A DNA stretch of 64,000 bases from Maricaulis sp036231565 (GCA_036231565.1 JAZAHA010000049.1:1-64000); one strand, 5' to 3'. Shown: positions 32,204 to 43,666, counted from the stretch's first letter. Numbers and translations: made by a program. Notes: a model not told the origin generated them from the letters alone.

Positions 32204-33448
32204 ATGTCCTTGTTCATACTGCCGGCTGCTTTTGCAGCCGTCCTGGCGTCCGGCGCGATGCAGCCGGAGGCCGATGCGCCGCCGCTGAGTCTGGCGGAAG
32301 CCGTTTTCATCGCTGAAAGCCGGGCGGAGCCCGGCATCGAGACCTGGCGAGCGCGGGCCGAAGCGCTCGAAACGCGCGGCGAGGCCGAGAGCGCCCTGCC
32401 GGACCCGTCGGTCCGTGTCGGGGTTGCCAGCGTGCCGTTGAGCGATTTCGACCTCGAGCGCGAGGCGATGACGCAGGCACAGGTCTCGGTGCGGCAGATG
32501 TTCCCGCGCGGCGAGACGCGACAATTGCGGCGCGCCCGGCGCGAGGCCGAGGCCGAGGGTGCGCGGGCCGGCATGGCATTGGAGGCGCGCGAAATAAGAC
32601 GCACGGTCCGCCAGCGCTGGCTGGAACTTTATTACTGGGAGCGCGCCCGCGATCTCACGCTCCGCCGGCGCGAGGAAATGGACCGGTTGGGCGAGGTGGC
32701 GACGGCCGTTTTCGCCAGCGGCCGGGCCAACAGCCATGACGTGATCCGCGTCGATCTGGAAACCGCCATGCTGGGAACGCGGCTCGTCGATATCGAGCGC
32801 CAGTCGGAAACCATAAGGGCCGATCTCGCGCGCTATCTCGGTGCTGATGCCGATCGCCCGCTCACGGCGCAGATGCCGGTTCTCCCGGCGCTCCCGGACG
32901 GGACGGACGCTGTCGCCGCGCTTGCTGCCCATCCCGGCATCCGGGCGCACAATGCCCGGATCGAGGCGAGTGAGCGCGAACTGGATATCGCCCGTCAGGC
33001 CTTCCGCCCCGCCTGGGCTCTCGATGCGGGCTATGGCCTGCGTGGCAGCCGGTCCGATGTCGCCAGCGTCGGCGTGAGTGTGGAAGTCCCCCTGTTCAAC
33101 CGGACCGGCCGGGAGGCCGGCGTGAGTGCGGCCCGGCAGGCGCGCAGCGCGGAAGAACTGGCGCGCCAGGCAAGCCTGCTCGATCTGCGCCGCCAGCTCG
33201 ACCGTGCTGTCCGCCAGCACCGCTGGCTCGACGACACGATCGCGCTGCATGAACGTGAAGTCCTGCCGCGGGCCCGCGAAACGGTGGAAGCGGTACTGGC
33301 GGCCTACGAGAACGAACAGGCCGACTTCGCGGAACTCGTCCGCGCCGAACTGGCGCTGCTCGATGCGGAACTCGCCCTGGTGCGCATGCAGGTCGACGCC
33401 CGCCGGGCCCAGGCCGATATCCTCTTTCTCGTGGGAGACGTGCAATGA
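32204..33448 (+). CDS. TolC-family outer-membrane efflux protein (CusC/CzcC-like)
   Basis: A 414-residue outer-membrane factor: signal peptide (FILPAAFAAVLASGAMQ), then the two alternating coiled-coil/barrel repeats of the OEP family (EAVFIAESRAEPGIETWRA; ALPDPSVRVGVASVPLSD; the second half beginning ALAAHPGIRAHNARIEASE). It forms the trimeric exit duct for the RND pump encoded downstream. Its stop overlaps the adaptor's ATG by 4 bp. Confidence 0.9.
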   Translation: MSLFILPAAFAAVLASGAMQPEADAPPLSLAEAVFIAESRAEPGIETWRARAEALETRGEAESALPDPSVRVGVASVPLSDFDLEREAMTQAQVSVRQMFPRGETRQLRRARREAEAEGARAGMALEAREIRRTVRQRWLELYYWERARDLTLRRREEMDRLGEVATAVFASGRANSHDVIRVDLETAMLGTRLVDIERQSETIRADLARYLGADADRPLTAQMPVLPALPDGTDAVAALAAHPGIRAHNARIEASERELDIARQAFRPAWALDAGYGLRGSRSDVASVGVSVEVPLFNRTGREAGVSAARQARSAEELARQASLLDLRRQLDRAVRQHRWLDDTIALHEREVLPRARETVEAVLAAYENEQADFAELVRAELALLDAELALVRMQVDARRAQADILFLVGDVQ

Positions 33449-35049
33449 ACCGCACAAGCCTCATCATTGCCGCCCTTGCCCTTCTTGCAGGCGCGGCCGC
33501 GGGCATCGCCGGCACGTCGCTGCTTCGCGGGGATAGCACCTCGTCCGGTACAGCCGGAGAGCGGGAAATTCTCTATTGGGTCGCACCGATGGATTCGAGC
33601 TACCGGCGGGACGAGCCGGGCAAATCGCCCATGGGTATGGACCTGGTTCCCGTCTATGCGGGCGAGGAACCGGCGGGCGGCGATGCCGGTACGGTACGTA
33701 TCGACCCTGCGGTGGAGAACAATATCGGTGTGCGCACGGCGCGTGTGCGCCGGGAGGCCTTCCACCGGCATGTCGATACGGTCGGCTATGTCCGTCCGGT
33801 CGATGCGCTGACATCGGCTGTGGACGTGCGCAGCGAAGGCTGGATTGAGGATCTACGCGTCTCCACGATGGGCGAGCTCGTAGAAGCGGGCGATCTGCTC
33901 TTCCGCATGTATTCGCCCGAACTCGTTGCGGCCCAGTCCGAATATCTTCAGGCGCGGCGGATCGGCCGCAGTGAACTCGTCGATGCGGCCCGGGCGCGCC
34001 TGATCGCGCTTGGCATGACGTCCGGCCAGATCGCGTCGGTCGGCCGGAGCGGGCAGCCGGCACGGCTGGTCGATGTGCATGCGGCGCGCAGTGGAACCGT
34101 CATCGACCTGTCGGTCCGTGAGGGTGAACATGTGCATCCCAGCGCCACGCTGATGACTATCGCCGATCTGTCTTCGGTCTGGGTGGTGGCGGACGTGTTC
34201 GAGGACGAGGCCCAGGCCGTAACCGCCGGCCTCGCTGTCGAAATGCGGTCGCCGGCCCATCCGGGGCGCGTCTGGGACGGCACGGTGGAATACGTCTATC
34301 CCACGGTCGATCCGCAGAGCCGGTCAGTGCCGGTGCGCATGCGCTTCGACAATGCCGAGGGCGATCTCAGGCCGGGCAGCTTCGTCAATGTCGTCATAAT
34401 GGCGCAGCCGCGTTCGGACGTTCTGACCGTTCCGCGCGAGGCCGTCATCCGCTCCGGCCGATCCGACCGGGTGATCTTGGCCGAGGGCGAGGGGCGTTAT
34501 CGCCCGGCGCGCGTCGTGCCGGGAACGCTTTCGGAGGACCGGATCGAGATCCTCGAAGGCCTGGCCGAAGGCGAGCGCGTGGTCGTGTCCAGCCAGTTCC
34601 TGATCGATTCCGAGGCGAGCCTGCAGGGCGCCATGCTGCGCATGAGTCCGCCGGGCCCGGTGCAAACCGGCGCAGAGGCCGCGCCCCGTGAAGCCGATGG
34701 CATTGGAACCGTGGCGTCAGTGATGGTCGGTCACGGCATGATCGATCTCGACCATGACCCCATCCCCGAAATCGGCTGGCCCGCCATGACGATGTCCTTC
34801 CGCACGGTCGACGGTATCGACCTCTCCGGCCTGGCCGCCGGTGACAATGTCACCTTCACCTTGCGCGAGACGGAGGGCGGAGATTGGCTGATCTCGGACA
34901 TCGAGCCGGCCGGGGCCATGTCCGCTCACGACATGCACGATATGGACGACATGCCAGCCGCAGAGCCGGACGACATGGATGACATGCCGGACATGGAAGA
35001 GACCGACCATTCCGGCCATGCCGATCCGCACGGAGGGCACCGCCCATGA
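33445..35049 (+). CDS. RND efflux periplasmic adaptor with heavy-metal-binding and CusF-like domains
   Basis: A 534-residue CusB-type membrane-fusion protein. After an N-terminal anchor comes a heavy-metal-binding segment (YWVAPMDSSYRRDEPGKSPM then GMDLVPVY), the usual barrel-sandwich, helical and beta-barrel domains, and then at about 420-490 a CusF-like domain containing IGWPAMTMSF, the Trp/Met copper or silver site. The last 45 residues are an extraordinary Met/Asp/His tail (HDMHDMDDMPAAEPDDMDDM and so on to DPHGGHRP). In E. coli CusF is a separate chaperone; here it is fused. The adaptor hands metal to the inner-membrane pump. The stop overlaps the pump gene by 4 bp. Confidence 0.92.
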   Translation: MNRTSLIIAALALLAGAAAGIAGTSLLRGDSTSSGTAGEREILYWVAPMDSSYRRDEPGKSPMGMDLVPVYAGEEPAGGDAGTVRIDPAVENNIGVRTARVRREAFHRHVDTVGYVRPVDALTSAVDVRSEGWIEDLRVSTMGELVEAGDLLFRMYSPELVAAQSEYLQARRIGRSELVDAARARLIALGMTSGQIASVGRSGQPARLVDVHAARSGTVIDLSVREGEHVHPSATLMTIADLSSVWVVADVFEDEAQAVTAGLAVEMRSPAHPGRVWDGTVEYVYPTVDPQSRSVPVRMRFDNAEGDLRPGSFVNVVIMAQPRSDVLTVPREAVIRSGRSDRVILAEGEGRYRPARVVPGTLSEDRIEILEGLAEGERVVVSSQFLIDSEASLQGAMLRMSPPGPVQTGAEAAPREADGIGTVASVMVGHGMIDLDHDPIPEIGWPAMTMSFRTVDGIDLSGLAAGDNVTFTLRETEGGDWLISDIEPAGAMSAHDMHDMDDMPAAEPDDMDDMPDMEETDHSGHADPHGGHRP

Positions 35050-38000
35050 TCGCGTCCATCATCCGCTGGTCGGTCGGCAACCGGCTGATCGTCCTCATTC
35101 TTGCTGCGTTGCTGGGGGCCTACGGCACGTGGTCGCTGGCCCGCACACCACTGGACGCCATTCCGGACCTGTCCGACGTGCAGGTGATCATCAAGACCAC
35201 CTATCCGGGCCAGGCACCTCAGGTCGTCGAGGACCAGGTCACCTATCCGCTCACCACCGCGATGCTGGCGGTGCCGGGTGCGGTGACGGTGCGGGGCTAT
35301 TCCTTCTTCAACGACAGCTATGTCTACATCATCTTCGAGGACGGGACCGACCTCTACTGGGCCCGCTCGCGGGTGCTGGAATACCTCTCCCAGGTTGCCC
35401 CGACCCTGCCGGACAATGCCTCGCCGGCGCTCGGGCCGGATGCGACGGGCGTCGGCTGGATCTACCAGTACGCCCTGGTCGACCGGACCGGCGGGCACGA
35501 CCTGGCCGAACTGCGTTCGATCCAGGACTGGTTCCTGAAATACGAGCTGCAGACGGTCGAGGGTGTGTCCGAGGTCGCCACGATCGGCGGCATGGTGCGG
35601 CAATACCAGGTCGTTGCCGATCCGGACCGGCTGCGCGCCTTTTCCATTCCGCTCTCCCGTGTCCGCGAAGCCATCGAGCGCGGCAACCAGGAAAGCGGCG
35701 GCCGCGTGATCGAGATGGCCGAGGCGGAGTACATGGTCCGCGCCTCCGGCTATATCGAAGGCATCGACGATCTCGAGGCGATCCCGGTCGGTGTAACCGA
35801 TACCGGCACGCCCATTCTCCTGTCCGATGTGGCCGACATCCGCACGGGCCCCGAGCTGCGGCGCGGCATCGGCGAACTCAACGGCGAGGGCGAGGCGGTC
35901 GGCGGGGTGATCGTCATGCGCTATGGCGAGAACGCGCTGGCCACGATCGAGCGGGTCGAGGCGCGACTGCACGAACTCGCCGAATCGCTGCCTGAAGGCG
36001 TCGAGGTCGTCACGACCTACAATCGTGCGGGACTGATCGAGCGGGCAGTGGATTCCCTGAAGGAAAAGCTGATCGAGGAATTCATTGTCGTCGCCCTGAT
36101 CTGCGCGATCTTTCTCTTCCATCTGCGCTCCTCGCTGGTGATCGTGCTCAGTCTTCCCCTTGGCGTGCTGGCCGCCTTTGCGGTGATGAACGCCCAGGGC
36201 ATCAATGCCAACATCATGTCGCTGGGCGGGATCGCGATTGCCATCGGTGCGATGGTGGATGCGGCGATCGTGATGATCGAGAATCTTCACAAGCATATCG
36301 AGCGCGAGGAGGTGAACCGGGAGAACCGCTGGGAGATCGTCACGCGGGCGGCGACAGAAGTCGGGCCGGCCCTGTTCTTCTCGTTGCTGATCATCACCTT
36401 CTCCTTCGTGCCGATCTTCGCGCTTGAGGCTCAGGAAGGCCGGCTCTTCCATCCGCTGGCCTTCACCAAAACCTATGCGATGGCCGCCGCGGCGGGCCTG
36501 TCGGTGACGTTGGTGCCCGTGCTGATGGGCTATTTCATCCGCGGCCGGGTGACGCCGGAACACAAGAACCCGGTCAACCGTCTCCTGATCGCCGGATACC
36601 GGCCCTTCATCCGGCTGGTGCTGGCCCATCCCTGGGCGGTGATCGGGGTGTCGGTCCTGATCCTGGCGAGTGCGACCGTGCCGCTGTCGCGCATGGGCAG
36701 CGAATTCATGCCGGATCTGGACGAGGGCGACCTTTTGTACATGCCGTCCGCCTATCCGGCCGTCTCCGCCGGCAAGATGGCGGAGATCCTGCAGCAGACC
36801 AACCGGCTGATCATGACCGTGCCGGAGGTGGAGACCGCCTATGGCAAGGCCGGCCGCGCCGAAACCGCGACCGATCCGGCGCCGTTGACCATGGTCGAGA
36901 CCACGATCCAGCTGCGTCCGCGTGAAGAATGGCGGCCCGGCGTGACGATGGATGACATCCGCGCCGAACTTGACGCGCTGGTCGACGTGCCCAGTCTCAC
37001 CGATGTCTGGATCATGCCGATCCGCAACCGGATCGACATGCTGGCTACCGGCATCAAGACGCCCGTGGGTATCAAGGTTGCCGGCCCCGATCTGGACGTC
37101 ATCGCCGGGATCGGCGAGCAGATCGAGGATGTGATCGGCGCGGTGCCCGGCACGGCGTCGGTCTATGCTGAACGCGTCACCGGCGGCCGGTTCGTCGATA
37201 TCGATATCGACCGGCGAGAGGCGGCCCGCTTCGGGCTCAACGTCGCCGACGTGCACGACGTGGTGCGCACCGCCATCGGCGGCATGACCATCACCGAGAG
37301 TGTGGAGGGGCTGGAGCGCTATCCCGTCAATCTGCGCTATCCGCGCGACTATCGCGGCTCGGTCGAGGAATTGCGTGCGCTGCCGCTGATTACGCCGACC
37401 GGCGCAGAAATCCCGCTCGGCCGGGTCGCGGAGATCTCCATCTCCGACGGGCCCGGCGTGATCCGCAGCGAGAATGCCCGGCTTAACGGCTGGATCTATG
37501 TCGACATCACAGGCGTGGATATCGGCTCCTATGTTGCCGAGGCGCAGCAGGCCATCGCCGAGCAGATCGATCTGCCCGCGGGCTATTCGCTCTCCTGGTC
37601 GGGCCAGTACGAGTACATGGAGCGGGCGAAGGAGCGGCTCAGCGTGGTCGTTCCGGTCACTCTGGCGATTATCGTGCTGCTGCTCTTCCTCAACTTCCGG
37701 CGTCTGGTCCCGGTTCTTCTGATCATGGGCACGTTGCCGCTGGCGCTCGTCGGCGGGCTGTGGCTGCTCGACATGCTCGGCTACAACATGTCCGTCGCGG
37801 TCGGGGTGGGTTTCATCGCTCTCGCCGGTGTCGCGGTGGAGATCGGCGTGCTGATGATCGTCTATCTTGAACAGGCGCTGAAGGACCGACAGGAACAGGC
37901 TGCGGCGGAGAATCGTCACCTTACGCCAGAGGACCTCCGGGAGGCCGTGGTGAAGGGGGCACTCCTGCGTGTGCGCCCCATCATGATGACCGTCGCGGTC

Positions 38001-38189
38001 GTTATCGCCGGCCTCTTGCCAATCATGTTCGGCTCGGGCACCGGGTCGGAAGTGATGCGTCGCATCGCAGCCCCCATGGTTGGCGGCATGACAAGCGCGA
38101 CGGTGCTTACCCTGCTCGTCTTGCCTGCGGCTTTCCTGATCTGGCAGCGCTGGCGGCTGCGGAGCGGGCCGGAGGGCGATGAACGATGA
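35046..38189 (+). CDS. CusA-type heavy-metal RND efflux pump
   Basis: A 1047-residue proton-driven inner-membrane RND transporter. N-terminal TM1 is followed by DAIPDLSDVQVIIKTTYPGQ. The GVGWIYQYALVD and DLAELRSIQDWFLKYELQT segments and WIMPIRNRIDMLATGIKTPV fit the Cu(I)/Ag(I) (Cus/Sil) branch, in which these regions carry the substrate methionines. The TM4 motif NIMSLGGIAIAIGAMVDAAI supplies the proton-relay Asp. The length is normal. Completes a TolC-adaptor-pump operon; four short overlaps suggest equimolar translation. Confidence 0.95.
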   Translation: MIASIIRWSVGNRLIVLILAALLGAYGTWSLARTPLDAIPDLSDVQVIIKTTYPGQAPQVVEDQVTYPLTTAMLAVPGAVTVRGYSFFNDSYVYIIFEDGTDLYWARSRVLEYLSQVAPTLPDNASPALGPDATGVGWIYQYALVDRTGGHDLAELRSIQDWFLKYELQTVEGVSEVATIGGMVRQYQVVADPDRLRAFSIPLSRVREAIERGNQESGGRVIEMAEAEYMVRASGYIEGIDDLEAIPVGVTDTGTPILLSDVADIRTGPELRRGIGELNGEGEAVGGVIVMRYGENALATIERVEARLHELAESLPEGVEVVTTYNRAGLIERAVDSLKEKLIEEFIVVALICAIFLFHLRSSLVIVLSLPLGVLAAFAVMNAQGINANIMSLGGIAIAIGAMVDAAIVMIENLHKHIEREEVNRENRWEIVTRAATEVGPALFFSLLIITFSFVPIFALEAQEGRLFHPLAFTKTYAMAAAAGLSVTLVPVLMGYFIRGRVTPEHKNPVNRLLIAGYRPFIRLVLAHPWAVIGVSVLILASATVPLSRMGSEFMPDLDEGDLLYMPSAYPAVSAGKMAEILQQTNRLIMTVPEVETAYGKAGRAETATDPAPLTMVETTIQLRPREEWRPGVTMDDIRAELDALVDVPSLTDVWIMPIRNRIDMLATGIKTPVGIKVAGPDLDVIAGIGEQIEDVIGAVPGTASVYAERVTGGRFVDIDIDRREAARFGLNVADVHDVVRTAIGGMTITESVEGLERYPVNLRYPRDYRGSVEELRALPLITPTGAEIPLGRVAEISISDGPGVIRSENARLNGWIYVDITGVDIGSYVAEAQQAIAEQIDLPAGYSLSWSGQYEYMERAKERLSVVVPVTLAIIVLLLFLNFRRLVPVLLIMGTLPLALVGGLWLLDMLGYNMSVAVGVGFIALAGVAVEIGVLMIVYLEQALKDRQEQAAAENRHLTPEDLREAVVKGALLRVRPIMMTVAVVIAGLLPIMFGSGTGSEVMRRIAAPMVGGMTSATVLTLLVLPAAFLIWQRWRLRSGPEGDER

Positions 38190-38246
38190 CCCGTCCGCGC
38201 GTGTATGACCCGTGTGCCCCGCGTGCGGACAACGGTCCGGACAGGC

Positions 38247-38278
38247 TTGACTCTCCAGTTGCTGGAAAGTGCAGATAT
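38247..38278 (+). promoter_or_regulatory. CueR/MerR-type promoter of the copper ATPase operon
   Basis: The -35 box is TTGACT (38247-38252), and a -10-like CAGATA or AGATAT lies 19-20 bp later instead of the usual 17. The spacer contains the dyad CTCCAG-TTG-CTGGAAAG, very close to the E. coli copA operator core. MerR-family activators such as CueR untwist such overlong promoters on metal binding. No such regulator gene lies within this window. Confidence 0.8.
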
Positions 38279-38306
38279 CTAGTGTCAGCGGTGAAAGGAG
38301 TCCGGC

Positions 38307-40682
38307 ATGACATCTGACCAGGCACACGCACAGGGGTGTTGCAGCCAGCATGCGCAGGCGGATCCCGGCGGTCACGACGGCGATACGGTGAAGGATCCGG
38401 TCTGTGGCATGGATGTCCGGCTTGGCGCCGGAAAGCCCTCCTTCGAGCGTCAGGGCCAGACCTGGCACTTCTGCTCGCAATCTTGCCACGACAAGTTCGC
38501 CGCCGATCCGGAGCACTATCTCTCCGGCGCGCACCGCCAGGCGTATGAGGACATGCCGGCAGGCACGCAATACACCTGTCCCATGCATCCGGAGATCATC
38601 CGCGACAAGCCGGAGGACTGTCCGATCTGCGGCATGGCCCTGGAGCCCATGGGTGTGCCGGCTGCGGATCAGGGCCCCAATCCGGAGCTTGTCGATTTCC
38701 GGCGGCGCTTCTGGATCGGGGCGGTGCTGACCGTACCGCTTCTGATCCTGTCGATGGGCCCCTTTGTGGGACTCGGATTCGTCCGGGACGCGCTCGGCGA
38801 GCGTCTGGCCGTATGGACCGAGCTGGTCCTGGCCACACCGGTCGTGCTCTGGTCGGGCTGGCCCTTCTTCGTGCGCGGCGTCAAATCCGTCCTGAGCGGC
38901 AATCTCAACATGTTCACCCTCATCGCCATGGGCGTCGGGGCGGCCTACCTGTTCAGCGTGACCGCGACGCTGGCGCCGGGCATTTTCCCGGCCGGTTTCC
39001 GGGATGAAGGCGGCCATGTCGCCGTCTATTTCGAGGCCGGTGCCGTGATCACCGTCCTCGTCCTGCTCGGCCAGCTGATGGAGCTGGGCGCTCGCGAACG
39101 CACCGGCTCGGCGATCCGCGCCCTGATGGACCTTGCCGCGAAGACGGCCCGCATCGTCCGTGCAGACGGCCGCGAAGAGGAAATCGCGCTCGAGGACGTC
39201 AGCGTCGGCGACCGGCTGCGCGTGCGGCCGGGCGAGAAGATCCCGGTCGATGGCGATGTGGTCGAGGGACGGTCCTCGGTGGACGAGTCGATGATTTCCG
39301 GCGAACCCGTGCCGGTGGAAAAGACGGCCGGCGACACCGTCACCGGCGCGACGATCAACGGGACCGGTTCGCTGGTGATCGAGGCGAAACGCGTGGGCAG
39401 CGATACGGTGCTCAGCCAGATCGTGGAAATGGTCGCGGCGGCCCAGCGCAGCCGGGCCCCGATCCAGAAGCTCGCCGACGTGATCTCCGGACGCTTCGTT
39501 CCGGCCGTGATCGGGGTCGCCATCCTCGCTTTCATCGGTTGGTCGGTGTGGGGGCCGGAGCCGTCCATGGCCTATGCCCTTGTGGCCGCCGTCTCGGTTC
39601 TGATCATCGCCTGTCCCTGCGCGCTGGGGCTGGCCACGCCGATGTCGATCATGACGGCGACGGGCCGCGGCGCCCAGGCCGGTGTTCTTATCAAGAATGC
39701 CGAGGCGCTGGAGCGGTTCGCGAAGGTCGATACGCTGATCGTCGACAAGACGGGCACGCTGACCGAAGGCCGGCCGAAGCTTCAAAGCGTTTTGCCCCAG
39801 ACGGGTTTCGGCGCCGACACCGTGCTCCGCCTCGCCGCGGGCCTGGAGAATGGGTCCGAACACCCGCTCGCCGAAGCGATCGTTGCGGGCGCGCGGGACA
39901 AGGATCTGGAGCCCGGCAAGGCCGAGGATTTCGAGGCGGTCACCGGCCAGGGCGTCACGGGCCGGGTCGAAGGACGTGATGTCGCCCTGGGCAATGTGAG
40001 ACTGATGAAGGGGCTCAGCCTCGATCCTGCGCCGCTTTTGGCGGATGCGGACCGCCACCGCGACGAGGGCGAGACCGTCATGTTCGTGGCCATCGACGGG
40101 CGGATCGCCGGTCTGGTCTGTGTTGCCGACCCCGTGAAGGAGGCTACGCCCGACGCACTGATGCGTCTGCACGAGCAGGGCTTCCGTATCATCATGGCGA
40201 CCGGCGATAACGAGCGTACCGCCAAAGCTGTCGCTGCACGGCTGGGCATCGACGATATCCGGGCCGACGTTCTGCCGGAAGACAAGGCGCGCATCATCCG
40301 CGAACTCCAGGCTGACGGCGCTCGCGTCGCCATGGCGGGCGACGGCGTCAACGATGCGCCCGCCCTGGCCCAGGCCGATGTCGGCATCGCCATGGGGACC
40401 GGAGCGGATGTTGCCATCGAGAGCGCGGGCTTTACGCTGGTGAAGGGCGATCTGACGGGCATTGTACGGGCGCGCAGGCTATCGACGGCGACGATGCGCA
40501 ACATCCGCCAGAACCTGTTCTTCGCCCTGGTCTACAATGCCGCCGGAGTGCCGATCGCGGCGGGTGTGCTCTACCCGGTCCTGGGCATGCTGATCTCGCC
40601 CATGTTCGCGGCGGCGGCGATGAGCCTGTCCTCGGTCTCGGTGATCACCAATGCGCTGCGGCTGAGATCGGTCAAACTCTAG
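38307..40682 (+). CDS. copA: Copper-translocating P1B-type ATPase
   Basis: A 791-residue metal pump. An N-terminal YHS-like domain (KDPVCGMDVRLG; HFCSQSCHDKFAADPEHYL) precedes a heavy-metal-binding domain (QYTCPMHPEIIRDKPEDC, PICGMALEPMG), in place of the classical CxxC ferredoxin-fold domains. Then come the ATPase modules: actuator ISGEPVPVEK, the transmembrane metal motif IIACPCALGLATP, phosphorylation site VDKTGTLTEG, HP-containing SEHPLAEAI in the nucleotide domain, and hinge MAGDGVNDAPALAQADVG. It is typical of Cu(I) exporters (P1B-1-like CPC motif). First gene of an operon with the permease and PPK2 genes, behind a CueR-type promoter. Confidence 0.95.
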   Translation: MTSDQAHAQGCCSQHAQADPGGHDGDTVKDPVCGMDVRLGAGKPSFERQGQTWHFCSQSCHDKFAADPEHYLSGAHRQAYEDMPAGTQYTCPMHPEIIRDKPEDCPICGMALEPMGVPAADQGPNPELVDFRRRFWIGAVLTVPLLILSMGPFVGLGFVRDALGERLAVWTELVLATPVVLWSGWPFFVRGVKSVLSGNLNMFTLIAMGVGAAYLFSVTATLAPGIFPAGFRDEGGHVAVYFEAGAVITVLVLLGQLMELGARERTGSAIRALMDLAAKTARIVRADGREEEIALEDVSVGDRLRVRPGEKIPVDGDVVEGRSSVDESMISGEPVPVEKTAGDTVTGATINGTGSLVIEAKRVGSDTVLSQIVEMVAAAQRSRAPIQKLADVISGRFVPAVIGVAILAFIGWSVWGPEPSMAYALVAAVSVLIIACPCALGLATPMSIMTATGRGAQAGVLIKNAEALERFAKVDTLIVDKTGTLTEGRPKLQSVLPQTGFGADTVLRLAAGLENGSEHPLAEAIVAGARDKDLEPGKAEDFEAVTGQGVTGRVEGRDVALGNVRLMKGLSLDPAPLLADADRHRDEGETVMFVAIDGRIAGLVCVADPVKEATPDALMRLHEQGFRIIMATGDNERTAKAVAARLGIDDIRADVLPEDKARIIRELQADGARVAMAGDGVNDAPALAQADVGIAMGTGADVAIESAGFTLVKGDLTGIVRARRLSTATMRNIRQNLFFALVYNAAGVPIAAGVLYPVLGMLISPMFAAAAMSLSSVSVITNALRLRSVKL

Positions 40683-40700
40683 TCCCAGCAGGAGGAGAGT

Positions 40701-42057
<1,357 letters not shown>

Positions 42058-42071
<14 letters not shown>

Positions 42072-42816
42072 GTACAGACGGCACAAACGGGCGCTGCAGA
42101 TCCAGCTGGTGGCGCTGCAGCGCCACCTCATCGCGCACGACCAGCGGCTTGTCGTCATCCTGGAAGGCCGCGATGCGGCCGGCAAGGATGGCACGATCAA
42201 GCGGATCACCCAGCATATGAGCCCGCGCGAGACGCGGGTGGTCGCCCTGGGCAGGCCGAGCGACCGGGATCGCGCCTCCTGGTATTTCCAGCGCTTCGTG
42301 CCGCACCTGCCCGCCGATGGCGAAATCGTCCTGTTCAACAGGTCCTGGTACAACCGGGCCGGTGTCGAACGGGTGATGGAGTTCTGTTCGGAGGAGGAAT
42401 ACGAGGCCTTTTATCGCGACGTGCTGGCCTTCGAGCGCTTGATCGCCGCCGCCGGCACGACCGTGCTGAAATTCTATCTCGACATTTCGCGGCACGAACA
42501 GGCTCGGCGCCTCGCCGAACGCCGGACCAGCCCGCTGACCGCCTGGAAGTCCAGCCCGATCGATGCCGTAGCGCTCGACAAGTGGGATGCGTATTCGCAG
42601 GCTCGCAACCGCATGCTCGCCGAGACCGATCCTGACGACCTGCCCTGGCGTGTCGTCGCGGCCGACGACAAGCGCCGTGCCCGCCTGACGGTCATGGCCG
42701 AAATTCTGGGCGCAGTGGAATGCGAATGGATCGACCCGCCGGCGCTCGAGGCGTTCGGCGGACGGCTCCGCTACGGTCAGGACGCGCTGGCGGAGCCCGG
42801 CTTCCTCGCGCTCTGA
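42058..42816 (+). CDS. ppk2: Polyphosphate kinase 2 family protein
   Basis: A 252-residue PPK2 protein, short single-domain class. Walker A is LEGRDAAGKDGTIKRI (about residues 35-50); Walker B-type segment EIVLFNRSWYNRAGVERVM also contains the lid start; the conserved FLDISRHEQARRL-type segment reads FYLDISRHEQARRLAERR. PPK2 enzymes phosphorylate nucleoside mono- or diphosphates with polyphosphate, or the reverse. Polyphosphate can complex metals and its turnover is linked to metal export in some bacteria, so location in a copper operon is suggestive, not proven. Confidence 0.93.
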
Positions 42817-42877
42817 GACTGCCGGTCCCCCGGACCGTTAGAGCGAGGGCCCTCACAATTGCTGCCACGCCCAAGAG

Positions 42878-42902
42878 GGATTGCGGAATACGATGCGTAG
42901 AC
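42878..42902 (+). promoter_or_regulatory. Candidate ECF-type promoter of the cnrYXH-like operon
   Basis: GGATTGCGG, with CGTAGAC 18 nt from its first G, lies 27 bp before the preferred start codon at 42929. The spacing matches that of three other sites in the metal region. Confidence 0.4.
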
Positions 42903-42928
42903 TCCATGTCGGTATTCGGGAGCAGCGC

Positions 42929-43666
42929 GTGACGGGTCTACACATATTGCGGTTTATCGCCGGTCTTTTTCTTGTCCTCGCCGTTTGGGCTCCATCGGCA
43001 CAGGCTCATCCACCGGCCGAGCATCCTGCCGAAGCGGTGCATGACGAGATGACCGCCCCTGAACAACAGGTGGAAGGCACGGTTGACCATGGGGCAACTC
43101 ATGATCATGCCGGTCCGGACCGGGAGCCGGGCGCTCCCCATGAGGATCAGCACGATCACGGCGCCCCCGCCGGGGCAACGGAATCGGGACATGCCCATTG
43201 GGGCGACAACGGACCGCAAACGGCTTTCGAACGGGCAATGGCGCGTCTGGGCGTGCTGCACAGTGTTTCGGTTCATTTCCCCATCGCCTTGCTCATGGCG
43301 GCGGCGCTGGCCCAGATCCTGACGCAGGCCGGCCTTCCCGGCGGCAATCTCCAGACAGTCCGCTTCCTGGTCTGGACCGGAGCACTGGGTGGCGTCGCAG
43401 CCGGGTTTCTCGGCTGGGCACATGCCGGTCCGATGACGTCCAGCGAAGACGGTGTCATGCTTGCCCACCGGGTGCTGGGCACGACATTGGCCGTGGGCCT
43501 GACCGGCCTTGTCGGACTGGTCGAGTGGAGCGCCCGCCGGCCCGGACGGATTGTCGGCCTGCTGACACCATTGGCGATTTATCTTGCGGGCCTCGGGGCA
43601 GCGATCAACGGCTTTCTGGGCGGGAGCCTGGCCCATGGCGGATTGCGTCATCTGATTGGCGGTTGA
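42929..43666 (+). CDS. DUF2231-like membrane protein with His-rich periplasmic segment
   Basis: A 245-residue protein from the GTG at 42929 (GGAG six bases upstream). An ATG at 42881 in the same frame would precede the likely promoter. A signal-anchor (FIAGLFLVLAVWAPSAQA) is followed by about 85 residues rich in His, Asp and Glu (TVDHGATHDHAGPDREPG; HEDQHDHGAP), a probable metal-binding stretch. Then four transmembrane helices follow, with HSVSVHFPIALLMAAALAQI as in DUF2231 proteins. Role unknown. It is first in the operon with the sigma-factor module, 16 bp upstream of the anti-sigma gene, so it may participate in metal sensing. Confidence 0.75.
   Translation: MTGLHILRFIAGLFLVLAVWAPSAQAHPPAEHPAEAVHDEMTAPEQQVEGTVDHGATHDHAGPDREPGAPHEDQHDHGAPAGATESGHAHWGDNGPQTAFERAMARLGVLHSVSVHFPIALLMAAALAQILTQAGLPGGNLQTVRFLVWTGALGGVAAGFLGWAHAGPMTSSEDGVMLAHRVLGTTLAVGLTGLVGLVEWSARRPGRIVGLLTPLAIYLAGLGAAINGFLGGSLAHGGLRHLIGG

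Noticed and set aside
34926..40172. A very long open frame (over 1700 codons) on the minus strand opposite the Cus-type pump and CopA genes.
   Set aside because: Its product is His/Arg/Asp/Gly-rich with no domain, and it is exactly antisense to genes with clear protein families; GC-rich codon bias leaves such frames open by chance.
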